Shown here piece after piece: positions 1 through 9,787 of a stretch of 64,000 bases of DNA. Within the stretch, counting starts at the first letter, position 1; the number at the start of each line of letters is the position of its first letter. A program made the translations under genes and the position numbers. The notes beneath the pieces are model-generated. The model saw only the letters and a list, made by a program, of their open reading frames with translations, was not told the origin of the DNA and did no database searches. Source of the DNA: Kutzneria sp. 744 (GTDB taxonomy: Bacteria > Actinomycetota > Actinomycetes > Mycobacteriales > Pseudonocardiaceae); assembly GCF_000568255.1 (NCBI RefSeq), contig NZ_KK037166.1, positions 8,500,675 through 8,564,674 of the forward strand, in the 5' to 3' direction.

Positions 1-1
1 T

Positions 2-312
2 GGCCGGCGGATCCGGGTCGAGCACCGCATGAACGCCACCGAGCAGTAGTCATGGCCGCCGCCCGCACCCTGCTCGGCAAGGGCGAGCCGTATTCGCCGA
101 TCCCGTACTTCTGGACCGACCAGTACGACGTCAAGATCCAGGCCTACGGAGCCTTCCCCGAGGACGCCGTGCCGTCGGTCGCCGCCGGCGACGTCGGCGC
201 CGGCCGTTTCGCCGCCCTGTACGTGGCCGACGGCCGGGTCGCCGGCGTCGTCGGCTGGAACCTGCCGCGCGACACCCGCCAGCTCCGGACCCGCATCGGC
301 GAGCCGGCGTAG
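2..312 (+). pseudogene. Ferredoxin/rubredoxin reductase, C-terminal fragment, frameshifted
   Basis: C-terminal part of an NAD(P)H- and FAD-dependent ferredoxin reductase, which passes electrons from NAD(P)H to a small iron-sulfur protein, often serving a P450 or ring hydroxylase. The first bases read RIRVEHRMNATEQ and then hit a TAG at 47-49. After a shift of frame at 47-51 the reading continues MAAARTLL and PYFWTDQYDVKIQ, the conserved end of the reductase C-terminal domain. The two parts abut exactly as in intact relatives, so a 2-base gain or 1-base loss at this point splits one gene. The rest of the gene lies left of the window. The ATG at 52 is not a genuine start. Family assignment is strong; whether the break is real or a sequence error is open. 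Confidence 0.8.
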
Positions 313-328
313 GGGCCGTTTGCCCGGC

Positions 329-360
329 TCACGGACCGGTCAAATATGACCGGTCCGTGA
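329..360. terminator. Hairpin terminator after the ferredoxin reductase
   Basis: Perfect 14-bp inverted repeat (TCACGGACCGGTCA at 329-342 and its complement at 347-360) around the 4-base loop AATA, 17 bases after the reductase stop. There is no T run, as is usual in high-GC actinobacteria. Confidence 0.7.
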
Positions 361-500
361 CCTGGCCCGGGCCGATGCGGCCCGGCAGGATCTAGGGCGT
401 TGGCCTCGGACGTCGCGTTCTTGGGGGGAGGGGACGCGGCCCCGTGGCTCATCGGCTCGCCGGACCTGGACCCCCAGACCCGGTTCCGGCGAGCCGTACC

Positions 501-884
501 TCACGTGCCGCTGCCGTAGTCGCGGGTCAGGATCTCCAGGTTGTGCCCGTCCGGGTCCGGGAAGTAGACGCCCCGGCCCCCGTCGTTGGTGTTGATCTCC
601 CCCGGCCGCTGCCGGTGCGGATCCGCCCAGTACGGCAGGCCCGCCGCCCGGATCCGCTCGAAGATCGGTTGGAACTGCTCGTCGGCCACCTTGAACGCGT
701 AGTGCAGCGACCCGATCTCACCGTCGACGCGCATGAAGTCGAGGCTCACGCCGTTGTCCAGCGAGACCACCTGGAACGGCCCGAACGTGATCGGCGCCGC
801 CACCCCCAGCACCTCGGCCAGGAACGTCGCGGACTTGTGGGGATCGGAGGCGGGAACGATGGTGTGGTTCAGTTCGACGGCCAT
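501..884 (-). CDS. VOC (glyoxalase/bleomycin-resistance fold) family protein
   Basis: A 127-residue single-domain vicinal-oxygen-chelate protein. It opens MAVELNHTIVPASDP, with the first metal-site His in LNHT, and ends with YFPDPDGHNLEILT, whose Glu is the typical last metal ligand of the fold. Such proteins act as dioxygenases, isomerases or drug-binding proteins; nothing here fixes the substrate. The ATG at 884 is preferred over a start 7 codons upstream because the fold begins at once after it. It stands alone, convergent with the reductase fragment, and diverges from the RNase Z gene. Confidence 0.8.
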   Translation of the reverse strand: MAVELNHTIVPASDPHKSATFLAEVLGVAAPITFGPFQVVSLDNGVSLDFMRVDGEIGSLHYAFKVADEQFQPIFERIRAAGLPYWADPHRQRPGEINTNDGGRGVYFPDPDGHNLEILTRDYGSGT

Positions 885-1068
885 GAATCCACGGTAGAAC
901 CTCAAGTCCGCTGGAGGTCTACCCCCGTTCGGGCTGCATGTTCCTGCCTGCTCGGCAACGCCCTGTTCGGCTAATGGTGGCCGGCGTTGGTGGTCGCCGG
1001 CCGGGCCGTTCGTGAAGGCATCGGATTTGGCGTGGCGACGACCGCCGCTGATTGGTCAGGATGATGCG

Positions 1069-1977
1069 GTGTCCCAGCGTGAACTCGTGGTCCTCGGCTC
1101 GGCCAGCCAGACGCCGACCCGGCACCGCAACCACAACGGCTACCTGCTGCGCTTCGACCGCGAGGGCATCTTGTTCGACCCCGGCGAGGGCACCCAGCGG
1201 CAGATGATCCTGGCCGGGCGGTCCGCCACCGAGATCACCCGCATCTGCGTCACCCACTTCCACGGCGACCACAGCCTCGGCCTCGCCGGCACCATCCAGC
1301 GGCTGTCCCTCGACAACGTGCTCCACCCCGTGCACTGCTACTACCCGGCGTCCGGGCAGGTGTACTTCGACCGCCTCCGCCACGCGACCTCCTTCCACGA
1401 GCGGGCAACCCTCGTCCCCGTTCCGTTGCATGCGGACGGTCCCGTCGACGCCTCGTTGTCAGTCGCCGCCCTGGAACACCGGATCGACTGCTACGGCTAC
1501 CGCTTCGCCGAGCCCGACGGCCGCCGCATGCTCCCCGACCGCCTCGCCGCCGCGGGCGTTCGCGGCCCCCTGATCAGCGAGCTCCAGCGGGCCGGTGTCG
1601 TGTCGGTGGAGGGTCGCTCTGTCACCCTCGACGAGGTCAGCGTCCCCCGCTTTTGCCAGGAAATTTCCTTTGTCATGGATATTTGCCTCTGCCCCGGCGC
1701 CCTAACCCTCGCCCAGGACGCCGACCTCCTCGTCGCCGAGTCCACCTTCCTGGACGCCGACCAGGCCTTGGCCCACTCCTACTACCACCTCACCTCCCGC
1801 GACGCCGGCCGCCTCGCCGCCGAATCCGGCGCCCGCGAGCTGGTCCTCACCCACTTCTCCCAGCGCTACCCCTACGACGAGGCCGAGCGTTTCCGCGACG
1901 AGGCGGCCTTGGAGTTCAAGGGCGAGATCCACCTGGCCGTCGACCTGGCCACCATCCCCCTACCCACCCGCCGATAA
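1069..1977 (+). CDS. rnz: Ribonuclease Z (tRNA 3'-processing endonuclease)
   Basis: Cytoplasmic zinc-dependent endonuclease that trims 3' trailers from pre-tRNAs. The short form of about 300 residues fits this 302-residue protein. The metallo-beta-lactamase core is clear: HFHGDH at about residues 63-68, the N-terminal VVLGSASQTPT strand turn, LLVAESTF, and a late His in LVLTHFSQRY. A GTG at 1069 is taken as the start because homology begins VSQRELVVLG right after it and AGG lies 8 bases upstream. The longer frame from 1012 adds an unconserved leader. The gene is monocistronic, ending in a long shared hairpin that faces the GH99-GH3 gene. Confidence 0.92.
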   Translation: MSQRELVVLGSASQTPTRHRNHNGYLLRFDREGILFDPGEGTQRQMILAGRSATEITRICVTHFHGDHSLGLAGTIQRLSLDNVLHPVHCYYPASGQVYFDRLRHATSFHERATLVPVPLHADGPVDASLSVAALEHRIDCYGYRFAEPDGRRMLPDRLAAAGVRGPLISELQRAGVVSVEGRSVTLDEVSVPRFCQEISFVMDICLCPGALTLAQDADLLVAESTFLDADQALAHSYYHLTSRDAGRLAAESGARELVLTHFSQRYPYDEAERFRDEAALEFKGEIHLAVDLATIPLPTRR

Positions 1978-2028
1978 CCCCCGCGAGTCACGCTCTCCGG
2001 CACACCGAAACACAGTTTCCGGCAGACC
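1976..2028. repeat. Intergenic repeat, family A, copy 1
   Basis: A 53-base unit beginning AACCCCCGCGAGTCACG and ending GGCAGACC. It recurs with only a few mismatches and the same length at 58047-58099, and shares its CCCCCGCGAGT and CACACCGAAA modules with the hairpin at 39470-39570. Its first copy begins inside the RNase Z stop codon. Confidence 0.75.
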
Positions 2029-2095
2029 ACCGCGAGTCCCGCTCTCGGGCAAGCATGTGTTGAGTTCATGCCTGCCCGAGAGCGGGACTCGCGGT
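2029..2095. terminator. Long bidirectional hairpin terminator between rnz and the GH99-GH3 gene
   Basis: 29-base arms (2029-2057 and 2067-2095) with one mismatch around a 9-base loop. The outer 23 bases pair perfectly, including CCGCGAGTCCCGCTCTC. It sits exactly between two convergent stop codons, so it probably ends transcription from both sides. The CCGCGAGTC module is the same as in the family A repeat beside it. Confidence 0.85.
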
Positions 2096-2096
2096 T

Positions 2097-5000
2097 TCAC
2101 ATGGTGATGGTGGCGGAGAGAGGGAGGGAACGGGAGGAGCCGCCTACGCGGATGGTGGTGGGGCCTGCGGCCTTGGTCCAGGTGGTGGTCCAGTACTGGA
2201 AGCTGCGGGCGTCCAGGGTGACGGTCACGTGCTGGGACTGACCGGGGGAGAGGGTGACGCGGGTGAAACCGCGCAGGCTGTTCGGGGGCTCGCCGGTGGA
2301 GGAGGGCTGGCCGACGTAGACCTGGGCAACCTCGGTGCCGGCCCGTGAGCCGGTGTTGGTGACGTCGAAGCCGACCTGGACGGCGCCGGAGGAGTCCGGA
2401 GTGGACACAGTGAGGTCGGCGTAGGAGTAGCTGGTGTAGGAAAGGCCGAAGCCGAAGGGGAACATGGGGGTGACGTGCTGGCTGTCGTAGTAGCGGTAGC
2501 CGACGTCGATGCCCTCGGAGTACTGGACGGCGCCGTTCTGGCCGGGCCACTGGGGGCCGGTGTGGGCGGGGACGTCGGCCAACGAGGCGGGGAAGGTGAC
2601 GGGAAGCTTGCCGGAGAAGTTGGTGTCACCGTAGAGAAGTGAGGCGATGGCGGCGCCGTCTTCCTGACCGGGGAACCAGTTCTCGACGATGCCCCGCACG
2701 GAGTTGGCCCACGGCATGGTGACGGCGGAGCCGGAGTTGACGACGACGATGGTGTTGGGGTTGGCGGCGGCGACCTGGCTGACCAGGGTGTTCTGGTCTG
2801 CGGAGAGGTCGATGTTCGGCAGGTCGCCGCCCTCGGAGCCGGCGTTGCTGACGAACACGACGGCGGTGGAGGCGGCGCGGCAAATGCATTTCCGCTGTTA
2901 AAACGGCCTGGCCCAACAGGTCCTGGTTGGGGATCTGCCACCCGAGGTTGACCTGGCTGCCGCCGCCGTCCTGGAAGTAGTCCACCTCGACGCTGACGGG
3001 CTGGCCGGCGGTCAGCGAGATGGTGCCGGTCCTGGTGGTCGGCGGCTGGTCGGCCCAGTTGCTGATCACCTGCTGCCCGTTGACGAACAGCCGGCTGCCG
3101 TCGTCGCTGGTCAGCGAGAAGGTGTAGCTGCCGGTGGTGGGCGGGGTGAGGGTGCCGGTCCACTTGGCGGACCAGTTCGTCGCCGGCACCCCGGCTGTGG
3201 GCGACTGGGTGCCCCAGATGAAGTCGACGTCGGGATCGGTCCGGGTCAGGATCGGCGGCCCGGACAGGCTGGTGCCGTTGTAGAAGGTGGCAGTCAGGCC
3301 GTTGCCGAAGAACGACGGGTCGACGATCTCCCCGTTGGGTGCGGCGACGCCCTGCGAGTAGGTGACGGAAGCGTTGCCGGCCCGGGACTTGATGCCCTGG
3401 TACGGCGTGACGACGTGCGGGGCGTTGACGTGGGCGGAACCGCCGCCGGCGGTCAGGGCGTTCTGACCGGCGTCGTCGCCGACGACGGCGATGGAGCCGG
3501 AACCCAACGGCAGCGCGGAGTTGTCGTTCTTCAACAGCACGGAACCCTCCTGCGCCACCTGCCGGGCGACGGCGGTGTGGGCGTCGGAGGTCACCACGGA
3601 GTTGATCGTGCCGGTGGGGGAGTGGTCGAACAGCCCGGCCCGGAACATGGCGACGAGAATGGCCCGCACGTGACTGTCAATGGTGGCAACGGAAACCTGG
3701 CCGCTGGCCACGGCCTGGGTCAGCGCCACGCCGTAGTACTGGCTGCTGTCCATCTCCATGTCCATGCCGTTGGTGACCGACGGAACCGTGGAGTGGGTGC
3801 CGCCCCAGTCCGAGGCGACGAAGCCGGCGAACCCCATCTGCTGTCGCAGGATCGTGTTCAGCAGCTGCCCGTTCTCGCAGGCGAAGGTGCCGTTGATCTG
3901 CGAGTACGAGCACATCACCGAGTCGGTCTGCCCCTGCTGCACGGCGGCCTGGAACGCGGGCAGGTAGATCTCCTGCTGGGCCCGGTCGGAGACGATCGCG
4001 TTGTCCTGCGGGGTGTTCCGGTACGTCTCCTGGTTGTAGACGGCGTAGTGCTTGACCTGGGTCATCGGCCCCTGCGCGCGGATTCCTTGCAGGTCGGCCG
4101 CACCGAGCTGGCCGGCCAGGTACGGGTCCTCGCCCAGCGACTCGAAGGCCCGGCCCCAGCGGGGATCCCGCACGATGTTGATCGTTGGACCAAGGACGAG
4201 GTTCGCGCCCTTGCCCCACTCCTCGGCCCCGATCACGCCGCCGTACTGCTTCATCAGCGCGCTGTCCCACGTCGCGGCGCCGGCCACGGGCGCGGGCAGC
4301 TGGGTCACGCCGACCGCACCGTCGGCAACACCGGCCGGGCCGTCCTGGAGGCGCAGGCCGGGAATTCCCAGGCGAGCAATGGGATCCACGCAGGCGCCAT
4401 AGCCGCACGACGCCCCGCCATGCATCATGGTCAGCTTCTCGTCGGTGGTCATCTGGGCCAGCAACGCGTCCGCGCGCTGTTCCGGCGATCCAGGAGGCGG
4501 CGGCGCGGACGGCGTGCCGTAGACCTGGAACTCCGACACCTGCCCGGCCGGCCAGCCGGTGTTGCCGGTGATCGTCAGCCGCACGTACCGCTGCGAACTC
4601 CCGGGCAGCGAGATGGTGACCTTGTTTCCGCTGGCCGGATCGAAGGTGTAACCCTTGCTGGCCACCAAGGTCGAGAAGTTGGTGCCGTCACTGCTGCCGC
4701 TGACAGTCAGGGTCTGCGTCCGCGCGCCCCAGGCGGTGGAAGGCGGCAGCGTCAGGGTGATCGAGTTGAGTGGGCTCGAAGCGCCGAGATCGACCTGGAG
4801 CCATTGCGGGAACGCGTTGTTGATGCTTTCCCAGTAGCTGTTGGCGTTGTTGTCGTTGGCGTTGCCCGGCGCGAAGCCGCCCTGCGAGCCGCTGGCGGTC
4901 ATCGCCTTGCCCAGAGCCAGGTTCACGTCGGACGGGGCCGTCACGCCCGGATCGAACCTGTCGACCCAGTACTTGGTCCGGTCCAGGTACGCCGTCGACG

Positions 5001-6000
5001 AGGCGGTCCCGGTCTGGCTGTAGGCGCCGTCGTAGGTCAGGTATCCCCGCCCGGCCGGGGGATTCGAGCTGGCCGGCTCGATCTGGGAGCCCTCGTGCCA
5101 CTCGTTGAACGAGGTCACCGACACCCAGTCCGGACTGCCGCCGATGCTCGGGCTCAGCGCGTTGTTCCACGTCTTGTCGTACTCGGCCCCGTTGTCCCGG
5201 TTGACGGTCGGCGTGCTGTTGCCGGGCACCGCGCGGTCGTCGAGGTAGCCGGGTGCGACGGAGGGAGCCCACACCATGCCGTGCTGATGGCAGTACGCGC
5301 CGGCATCGGCCCAACCCGGCGCGGTCGCGGCGGCGATGCCGTCGTAGGTGTACATGCCGTTGAAATGCGCGACCTTGGTGGTGTCGGTGGTCTGCGCGAG
5401 CACGATGTTGGCCCCGGTCACCGAGTCCAGGGCGGACCAGTCGGTGATGTTCAGACTGTCGAAGACGTAGAACGCGGGTTTGTTGCTGTGCAGGGGATCC
5501 CGGTAGAACGCGGGACTCGATCCGTAGCGGGAGTCGATGTAGTTGACGTCGGAGGCCACCGAGGCGGCGGTCCGGTTGCCGTACGGCTCGATGTGCCAGG
5601 CCACCCGGATGCCGTGCCGCGCGGCGGCGGCCAGCACACCCGAGGCCAGACCGTCCTCATAGGACCCCTGGCCCCACCAGCTGTAGATGATCACGCCGGC
5701 CCCGGAGCGGGCGATCCACGTCATCTGCTGGTCCACGGCCCCGGCGAAGTCGCCGGAATCGTAGGCGCCGAGCGAGGGATAGTAGTTGGCGCCGATGTCG
5801 TCGGGCGGGGTGTGCCCGCCCTGGTCCCAGTGCCGGTAGCTGCCGTTCACGGTCGGGCTGCCGTACCAGGGGTAGTAGAACAGCTGGACCTTGTCGGACA
5901 GTCCGGCCGTGTTGCGGGCGAGCGCGGCCGGGGCCTGCACGGCGACCAGGGCGCCGAGCAGAAGGGCCACGACGGCGATCAGGCTTCGCAAGCTTCGCAT
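2097..6000 (-). CDS. Secreted GH99-CBM-GH3-PA14 fusion glycosidase (frameshifted near its 3' part)
   Basis: Domains in order, numbered from the ATG at 6000: signal peptide 1-29; GH99 module about 37-350 with FYYPWYG and NEWHEGSQIEPA, where E300 and E303 match the GH99 catalytic pair; an F5/8-type C (CBM32-like) domain about 360-497; GH3 N-terminal domain from about 507 with RDPRWGR, the KH pair and nucleophile D731 in FVASDWG; GH3 C-terminal domain interrupted by PA14 at about 895-1020; then, in another frame, VFVSNAGSEGGDLPN through a fibronectin-III-like end. GH99 enzymes cut alpha-mannans and GH3 enzymes remove terminal beta-linked sugars. The frame breaks at 2877-2901 in an AT-rich patch. 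Upstream ATGs at 6012 and 6120 exist, but the signal peptide favours 6000. Domain calls are firm; the substrate is inferred. Confidence 0.85.
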
Positions 6001-6126
6001 GGCAGGGTCCATTCGGAAGCCGGGGTAGTACGGATGTGAATCGACCATAGGCTTCTGAACAGCAAGCTGCAATACCATGACTATTTGGCGCAAGAAGCTG
6101 ACACTACCGACAACGGGCATGCGGAA

Positions 6127-6158
6127 GCCCCGCCCGGTCGACAGTGTCCGGGCGGGGC
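6127..6158 (-). terminator. Hairpin terminator after GH3 paralogue A
   Basis: Perfect 11-bp arms, GCCCCGCCCGG and complement, around a 10-base loop, 13 bases beyond the stop of the GH3 gene. Nearly the same hairpin follows the second paralogue. Confidence 0.8.
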
Positions 6159-6171
6159 GTCCTGCCCGCCG

Positions 6172-9100
6172 TCAGCCGACGGCGACCGCGAAAACGTGCA
6201 GCTTGGGCTGCCCCTGGGTGGCGACCGAGGTGACGTTGGGCAGGGTCACCACGGAGATCGTCTTACCGGCCGGCAGCGGGACCGACGAGTAGTACAGGTG
6301 CACGTTGGGCCCCTGCTGGCCGCCGCTGTTGTTCAAGTACGGCAACGTGGCGACCACGTCCTCACCGGGAATCGACGTCGAGCCCGACCACCAGTCGTCG
6401 AAGCCGAGCGTGTACTGCTGGCTGGTGCCGTCGGCGAAGACGATGGTGCCGGTGCCCGACACCGCGCCGGAGTCGGCGGTGCCGATGAAGCCGAGCTTGC
6501 CGCCGGATCCGGTCAGCTGCACCGACTGCCCGCCGGTGAGCACGTTGTCGGGCGCGCCGACGGCGGGCCAGGTGAAGGTCAGGCCGTCGTGCTGGACGGC
6601 CGCGCCGGGGGTGAGGCCGGCGAAGGCGAAGGTCTGCGCGGAGTAGCTGAAGCCGCCGCCGTCGAGGTTGCCCGCGCTGGTGTTGTGGTCATCGCTGACT
6701 CCGGTGTTGTTGTACGCGGCGGAAAGCGACGCGTACGGCACCGAGGTCTGGCCGGAGTCGGTCCTGGTGCCGGCGCTGCTGGACACCGTGGCGCTGAGCG
6801 GATAGGTGCCCGGCGTCGCCGTGGCCGGCGCGGTGATCTGCCAGGTGGTCTTCACCGTCTGACCGCCGGCGACCGAGGCGAACGTCGATGGCGTGGTCGC
6901 GGTCGCCGTCCAACCGGGCGGTGCGGCGATCGACATCGTCACGGTGCGGATCGCCGCCGTGCCACCGTTGGTGAACGTCGTCGTCGCCGTCCCGCTGCCG
7001 CCCGCGGTCACGACCGGCGGCACGGTCAACGCCAGGGAATGTCCGACGACGATCACCGCGGTGCCGGTGACGCCGTTGACGGTGGCCTTGATCGTGGCGA
7101 CGCCGTCGCCCACGGCCCGAAGCAGGCCCTTGTTGTCGACCGTGGCGACCGCGGTGTTGCTGGACGCGTAACTCACCTTGGTCCTGGTCAGATCCACAAA
7201 GGACTGATCGTTGTTGACGGCCTCGACGATGTGGTCGGCGGCTGCATGCTGCTGGCCGGTGTCGTCGGCGATCCACTGGTTCTTGCCGGTCAGGTCGATC
7301 GTGTCGCCGGCGCGGAACTCCACCTGGCCGGGCTGCACGGTGACGTAGGTGACCTTGGGCGTGATCGCCCCGGTCACCTTGGTCTGCACGGCGCCGGCCA
7401 TATCGCGCGAGTTGGAGGCGACCTGGAACTGGTAGGTGCCGTCGTACACGGTCTGCTTGGCGTCGTCCCACTGGGACAGATCGGAGATCTTCACCGGCAG
7501 CGTGATCCGCTGCGACGCGCCCGGCTTGAGCTGGTCGGTCTTCTTGAAGCCGACCAGCCGCTTGATCGGCAGCTGCACGTCCGGCACGGTGAACTGCTGC
7601 GCCGCATAGAGTTGCGCCACGGTGGCGCCGGTCGTGCGGCCGGTGTTGGTGACGGCGAACGAGATGTTCACGGTGCCGTCGGCGTTGACCGTGGAGCGGT
7701 CGATGTGAGGCTGGGAGTAGGCGAAGGTCGAGTAGCTCAGGCCGTAGCCGAACGGATACGTTGGCGTGCCGGTGAAGTACTGGTAGGTCCGCCCGAGGCC
7801 GCCGGTCGCCGCCGGGGTCAGCCCGTAGTTGCCCATGTCCGGCAGCTGCGAATCATCCTTGTACCAGGTGAAGTTGAGGTGGCCGCTCGGATTCTGCCTG
7901 CCGGTCAACACGTCGGCCAGCGCGGCCCCCTGGGCCTGCCCGTTAGGACCGGAGAACAGGATCGCCGGCACGCTGCCCTGCACGTCGTCGAGCACGACCG
8001 GCCCGCCGGACTGCACCACCAATGCCGTCTTTGGGTTGCCCAGCGCGGACACCTGCGTGATCAGCGAGCGGTAGTTTCCGGGCATTGCCAACGTGTTCCG
8101 GTCATGGCTCTCGTCGTTCACGGCGCTGTCGGTGCCGACGAAGACGACCACCAGGTCGGCGCTCTTGATGTCGGCCTGGGTCTGCGCCGACAGCGTGGCC
8201 GGTACGGTCGCAGTGGTGGAGGTGCCGGCGGAATCGAAGATCACCTGCGCGTCGGGCATCGCTGTCTTGATCCCGCCCACCGCCCCGACCTGCACATTCG
8301 GCTGACCCGAATAGTCGCCGAGCGTCACCTTGTTGCCCAGGTCGCCGAGCACCACGACCTTGTGCACCTTGGACGGCGTCACCGGCAGCACGTTGTTGTC
8401 GTTCTTCAGCAGCACCAACGAGTTGTCGGCGACCTTCTGGGCCAGGGCCTGGTGGGCCGGGCTCTGGATGGTGTCCTTGGTGATCTTCGTGTACGGCACG
8501 CTGCCGACCGGGTCGAACTCCCCGGTCTGCATGCGAACCGTGAACAGCCGCACCAGGTCGGCGTCCAGCACACCCTCGCTGAGCACGCCGGCGTTGATCG
8601 CTTCCTGGATGTTCGGGAGCGTGTTGTCCTTCTCGTCCCCGGGACAGTTCACGGTGGTGCCGGCGCGCAGCGCGTACGCCTGGCCGCCGGCCGCGCCGGA
8701 AAGCGTTGCGCCGGTTGCGGTGTTGGTCCAGGTGGACTGGACGTCCTTGCCGTCGGTGGTGAACCCGGGCGGCGCCCAGTTGTGGCCGTTGGGCGACGTG
8801 CGGTATGTGGTGGACACGGCCCCACAGTCGGAGGTGATGTAGCCGCCGAAGCCGTATGTCCGCTGCGCCAAGGCATTCGCTGTGTAGGTGTCGGCCACGG
8901 CAGGCGTGTTGTTGATCGCGTTGTACGAGGTCATGAGCCCGGACACATGGGCGTTCTGGATCAGTTCCTGGAACTGCGCGGTGTAGTAGTCCCGGATGTC
9001 GGCGTCGCTGGCGTCGGACGTGATGCCCATGCGGTTGAGCTCGACATCGTTGAGTGCGAAGTGTTTCGCGGTCGCCGCCACCTTGAGGTACTTGCTCGGC

Positions 9101-9714
9101 GTGCCGTCCGTCTGGTTGCCCTGGTAGCCGTCGATGAACGCGTCGCCGATCTGTCCGACGAGGTACGGGTCCTCGCCGAAGCCCTCATCGGTCCGGCCCC
9201 AGCGCGGATCGCGGTCCATGTTCACGGTCGGGGCCCAGTAGGTCAGGGAGCCGTAGCCGTTCACGTCGGGGCCGATGTTGTTGGGACTGACGCCCCACAG
9301 GGATTTGTCCAGGAAGCCGCGGATCTCGTCGGAGACCGCTGTCGTCTCCTGGTACGTCAGATCGGGGTCCCAGGCCATGCTGGAGGCGAAGTTGGTCGGG
9401 AAGCTGGTGGCGTTGACCTGGCCCGCCGGCGGGTTGGTGGAGGAGCCCAGCCGGTTGATGCCGTGCTGCCCCTCGTTGGAGTAGATGTACTGCTGGACGC
9501 CGAGGCGCGGGATGGCCGGCGCCGGAATCGTCGAGAGCTGGTCGACCTTCTCGGCCAACGTCATGCGGGACACCAGGTCCGCGGCGCGTTCGGCGAAGGA
9601 GTGGTGCGTGTCCCGGTAGGCCGGCCCGGGATCGGTGGCAGCCGCGCTGCCGGTGGTCAGGCCCAGCGCGCATGCAACCGCGCACGCCGAGGCCACAGTC
9701 GCCGATAATCGCAT
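6172..9714 (-). CDS. Secreted GH3 glycosidase, paralogue A (beta-xylosidase/glucosidase type)
   Basis: 1180 residues. Signal peptide 1-26 (cleavage near SAAA-TD). GH3 N-terminal domain with MDRDPRWGR near 170, AKHFALND near 217 and the nucleophile D296 in GYITSDCGAV. GH3 C-terminal domain about 415-620, then a fibronectin-III-like domain, a Big2-like Ig domain about 785-890, a NEW3 (NPCBM-associated) domain about 893-975 and a C-terminal beta-sandwich seen in actinobacterial exo-glycosidases. The Asp-Cys after Ser, rather than Asp-Trp, resembles beta-xylosidase/arabinosidase members, which fits the xylose genes in this window; that is inference. The SD GGAGG lies 11 bases before the ATG. It follows paralogue B on the same strand, but a hairpin separates them. 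Confidence 0.9.
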   Translation of the reverse strand: MRLSATVASACAVACALGLTTGSAAATDPGPAYRDTHHSFAERAADLVSRMTLAEKVDQLSTIPAPAIPRLGVQQYIYSNEGQHGINRLGSSTNPPAGQVNATSFPTNFASSMAWDPDLTYQETTAVSDEIRGFLDKSLWGVSPNNIGPDVNGYGSLTYWAPTVNMDRDPRWGRTDEGFGEDPYLVGQIGDAFIDGYQGNQTDGTPSKYLKVAATAKHFALNDVELNRMGITSDASDADIRDYYTAQFQELIQNAHVSGLMTSYNAINNTPAVADTYTANALAQRTYGFGGYITSDCGAVSTTYRTSPNGHNWAPPGFTTDGKDVQSTWTNTATGATLSGAAGGQAYALRAGTTVNCPGDEKDNTLPNIQEAINAGVLSEGVLDADLVRLFTVRMQTGEFDPVGSVPYTKITKDTIQSPAHQALAQKVADNSLVLLKNDNNVLPVTPSKVHKVVVLGDLGNKVTLGDYSGQPNVQVGAVGGIKTAMPDAQVIFDSAGTSTTATVPATLSAQTQADIKSADLVVVFVGTDSAVNDESHDRNTLAMPGNYRSLITQVSALGNPKTALVVQSGGPVVLDDVQGSVPAILFSGPNGQAQGAALADVLTGRQNPSGHLNFTWYKDDSQLPDMGNYGLTPAATGGLGRTYQYFTGTPTYPFGYGLSYSTFAYSQPHIDRSTVNADGTVNISFAVTNTGRTTGATVAQLYAAQQFTVPDVQLPIKRLVGFKKTDQLKPGASQRITLPVKISDLSQWDDAKQTVYDGTYQFQVASNSRDMAGAVQTKVTGAITPKVTYVTVQPGQVEFRAGDTIDLTGKNQWIADDTGQQHAAADHIVEAVNNDQSFVDLTRTKVSYASSNTAVATVDNKGLLRAVGDGVATIKATVNGVTGTAVIVVGHSLALTVPPVVTAGGSGTATTTFTNGGTAAIRTVTMSIAAPPGWTATATTPSTFASVAGGQTVKTTWQITAPATATPGTYPLSATVSSSAGTRTDSGQTSVPYASLSAAYNNTGVSDDHNTSAGNLDGGGFSYSAQTFAFAGLTPGAAVQHDGLTFTWPAVGAPDNVLTGGQSVQLTGSGGKLGFIGTADSGAVSGTGTIVFADGTSQQYTLGFDDWWSGSTSIPGEDVVATLPYLNNSGGQQGPNVHLYYSSVPLPAGKTISVVTLPNVTSVATQGQPKLHVFAVAVG

Positions 9715-9741
9715 GACTTGGCTGCCTCCGTAGGAAAAGGT

Positions 9742-9773
9742 GCCCCGCCCGGTCGTCGTTGACCGGGCGGGGC
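9742..9773 (-). terminator. Hairpin terminator after GH3 paralogue B
   Basis: Perfect 13-bp arms (GCCCCGCCCGGTC and complement) around the 6-base loop GTCGTT, 14 bases after the paralogue B stop and only 27 bases before the paralogue A start. It is homologous to the hairpin after paralogue A, so it was copied with the gene. Confidence 0.82.
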
Positions 9774-9787
9774 GGTCCGGATGGCCG

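Noticed and set aside
52-312. Independent 86-residue gene
   Set aside because: It is the end of a ferredoxin reductase whose preceding residues lie directly upstream in another frame.
2626-6120. Two separate genes for GH99 and GH3
   Set aside because: The frame is continuous from the signal peptide through GH99, the binding domain and GH3; no internal stop, ribosome site or second signal peptide lies at the junction.
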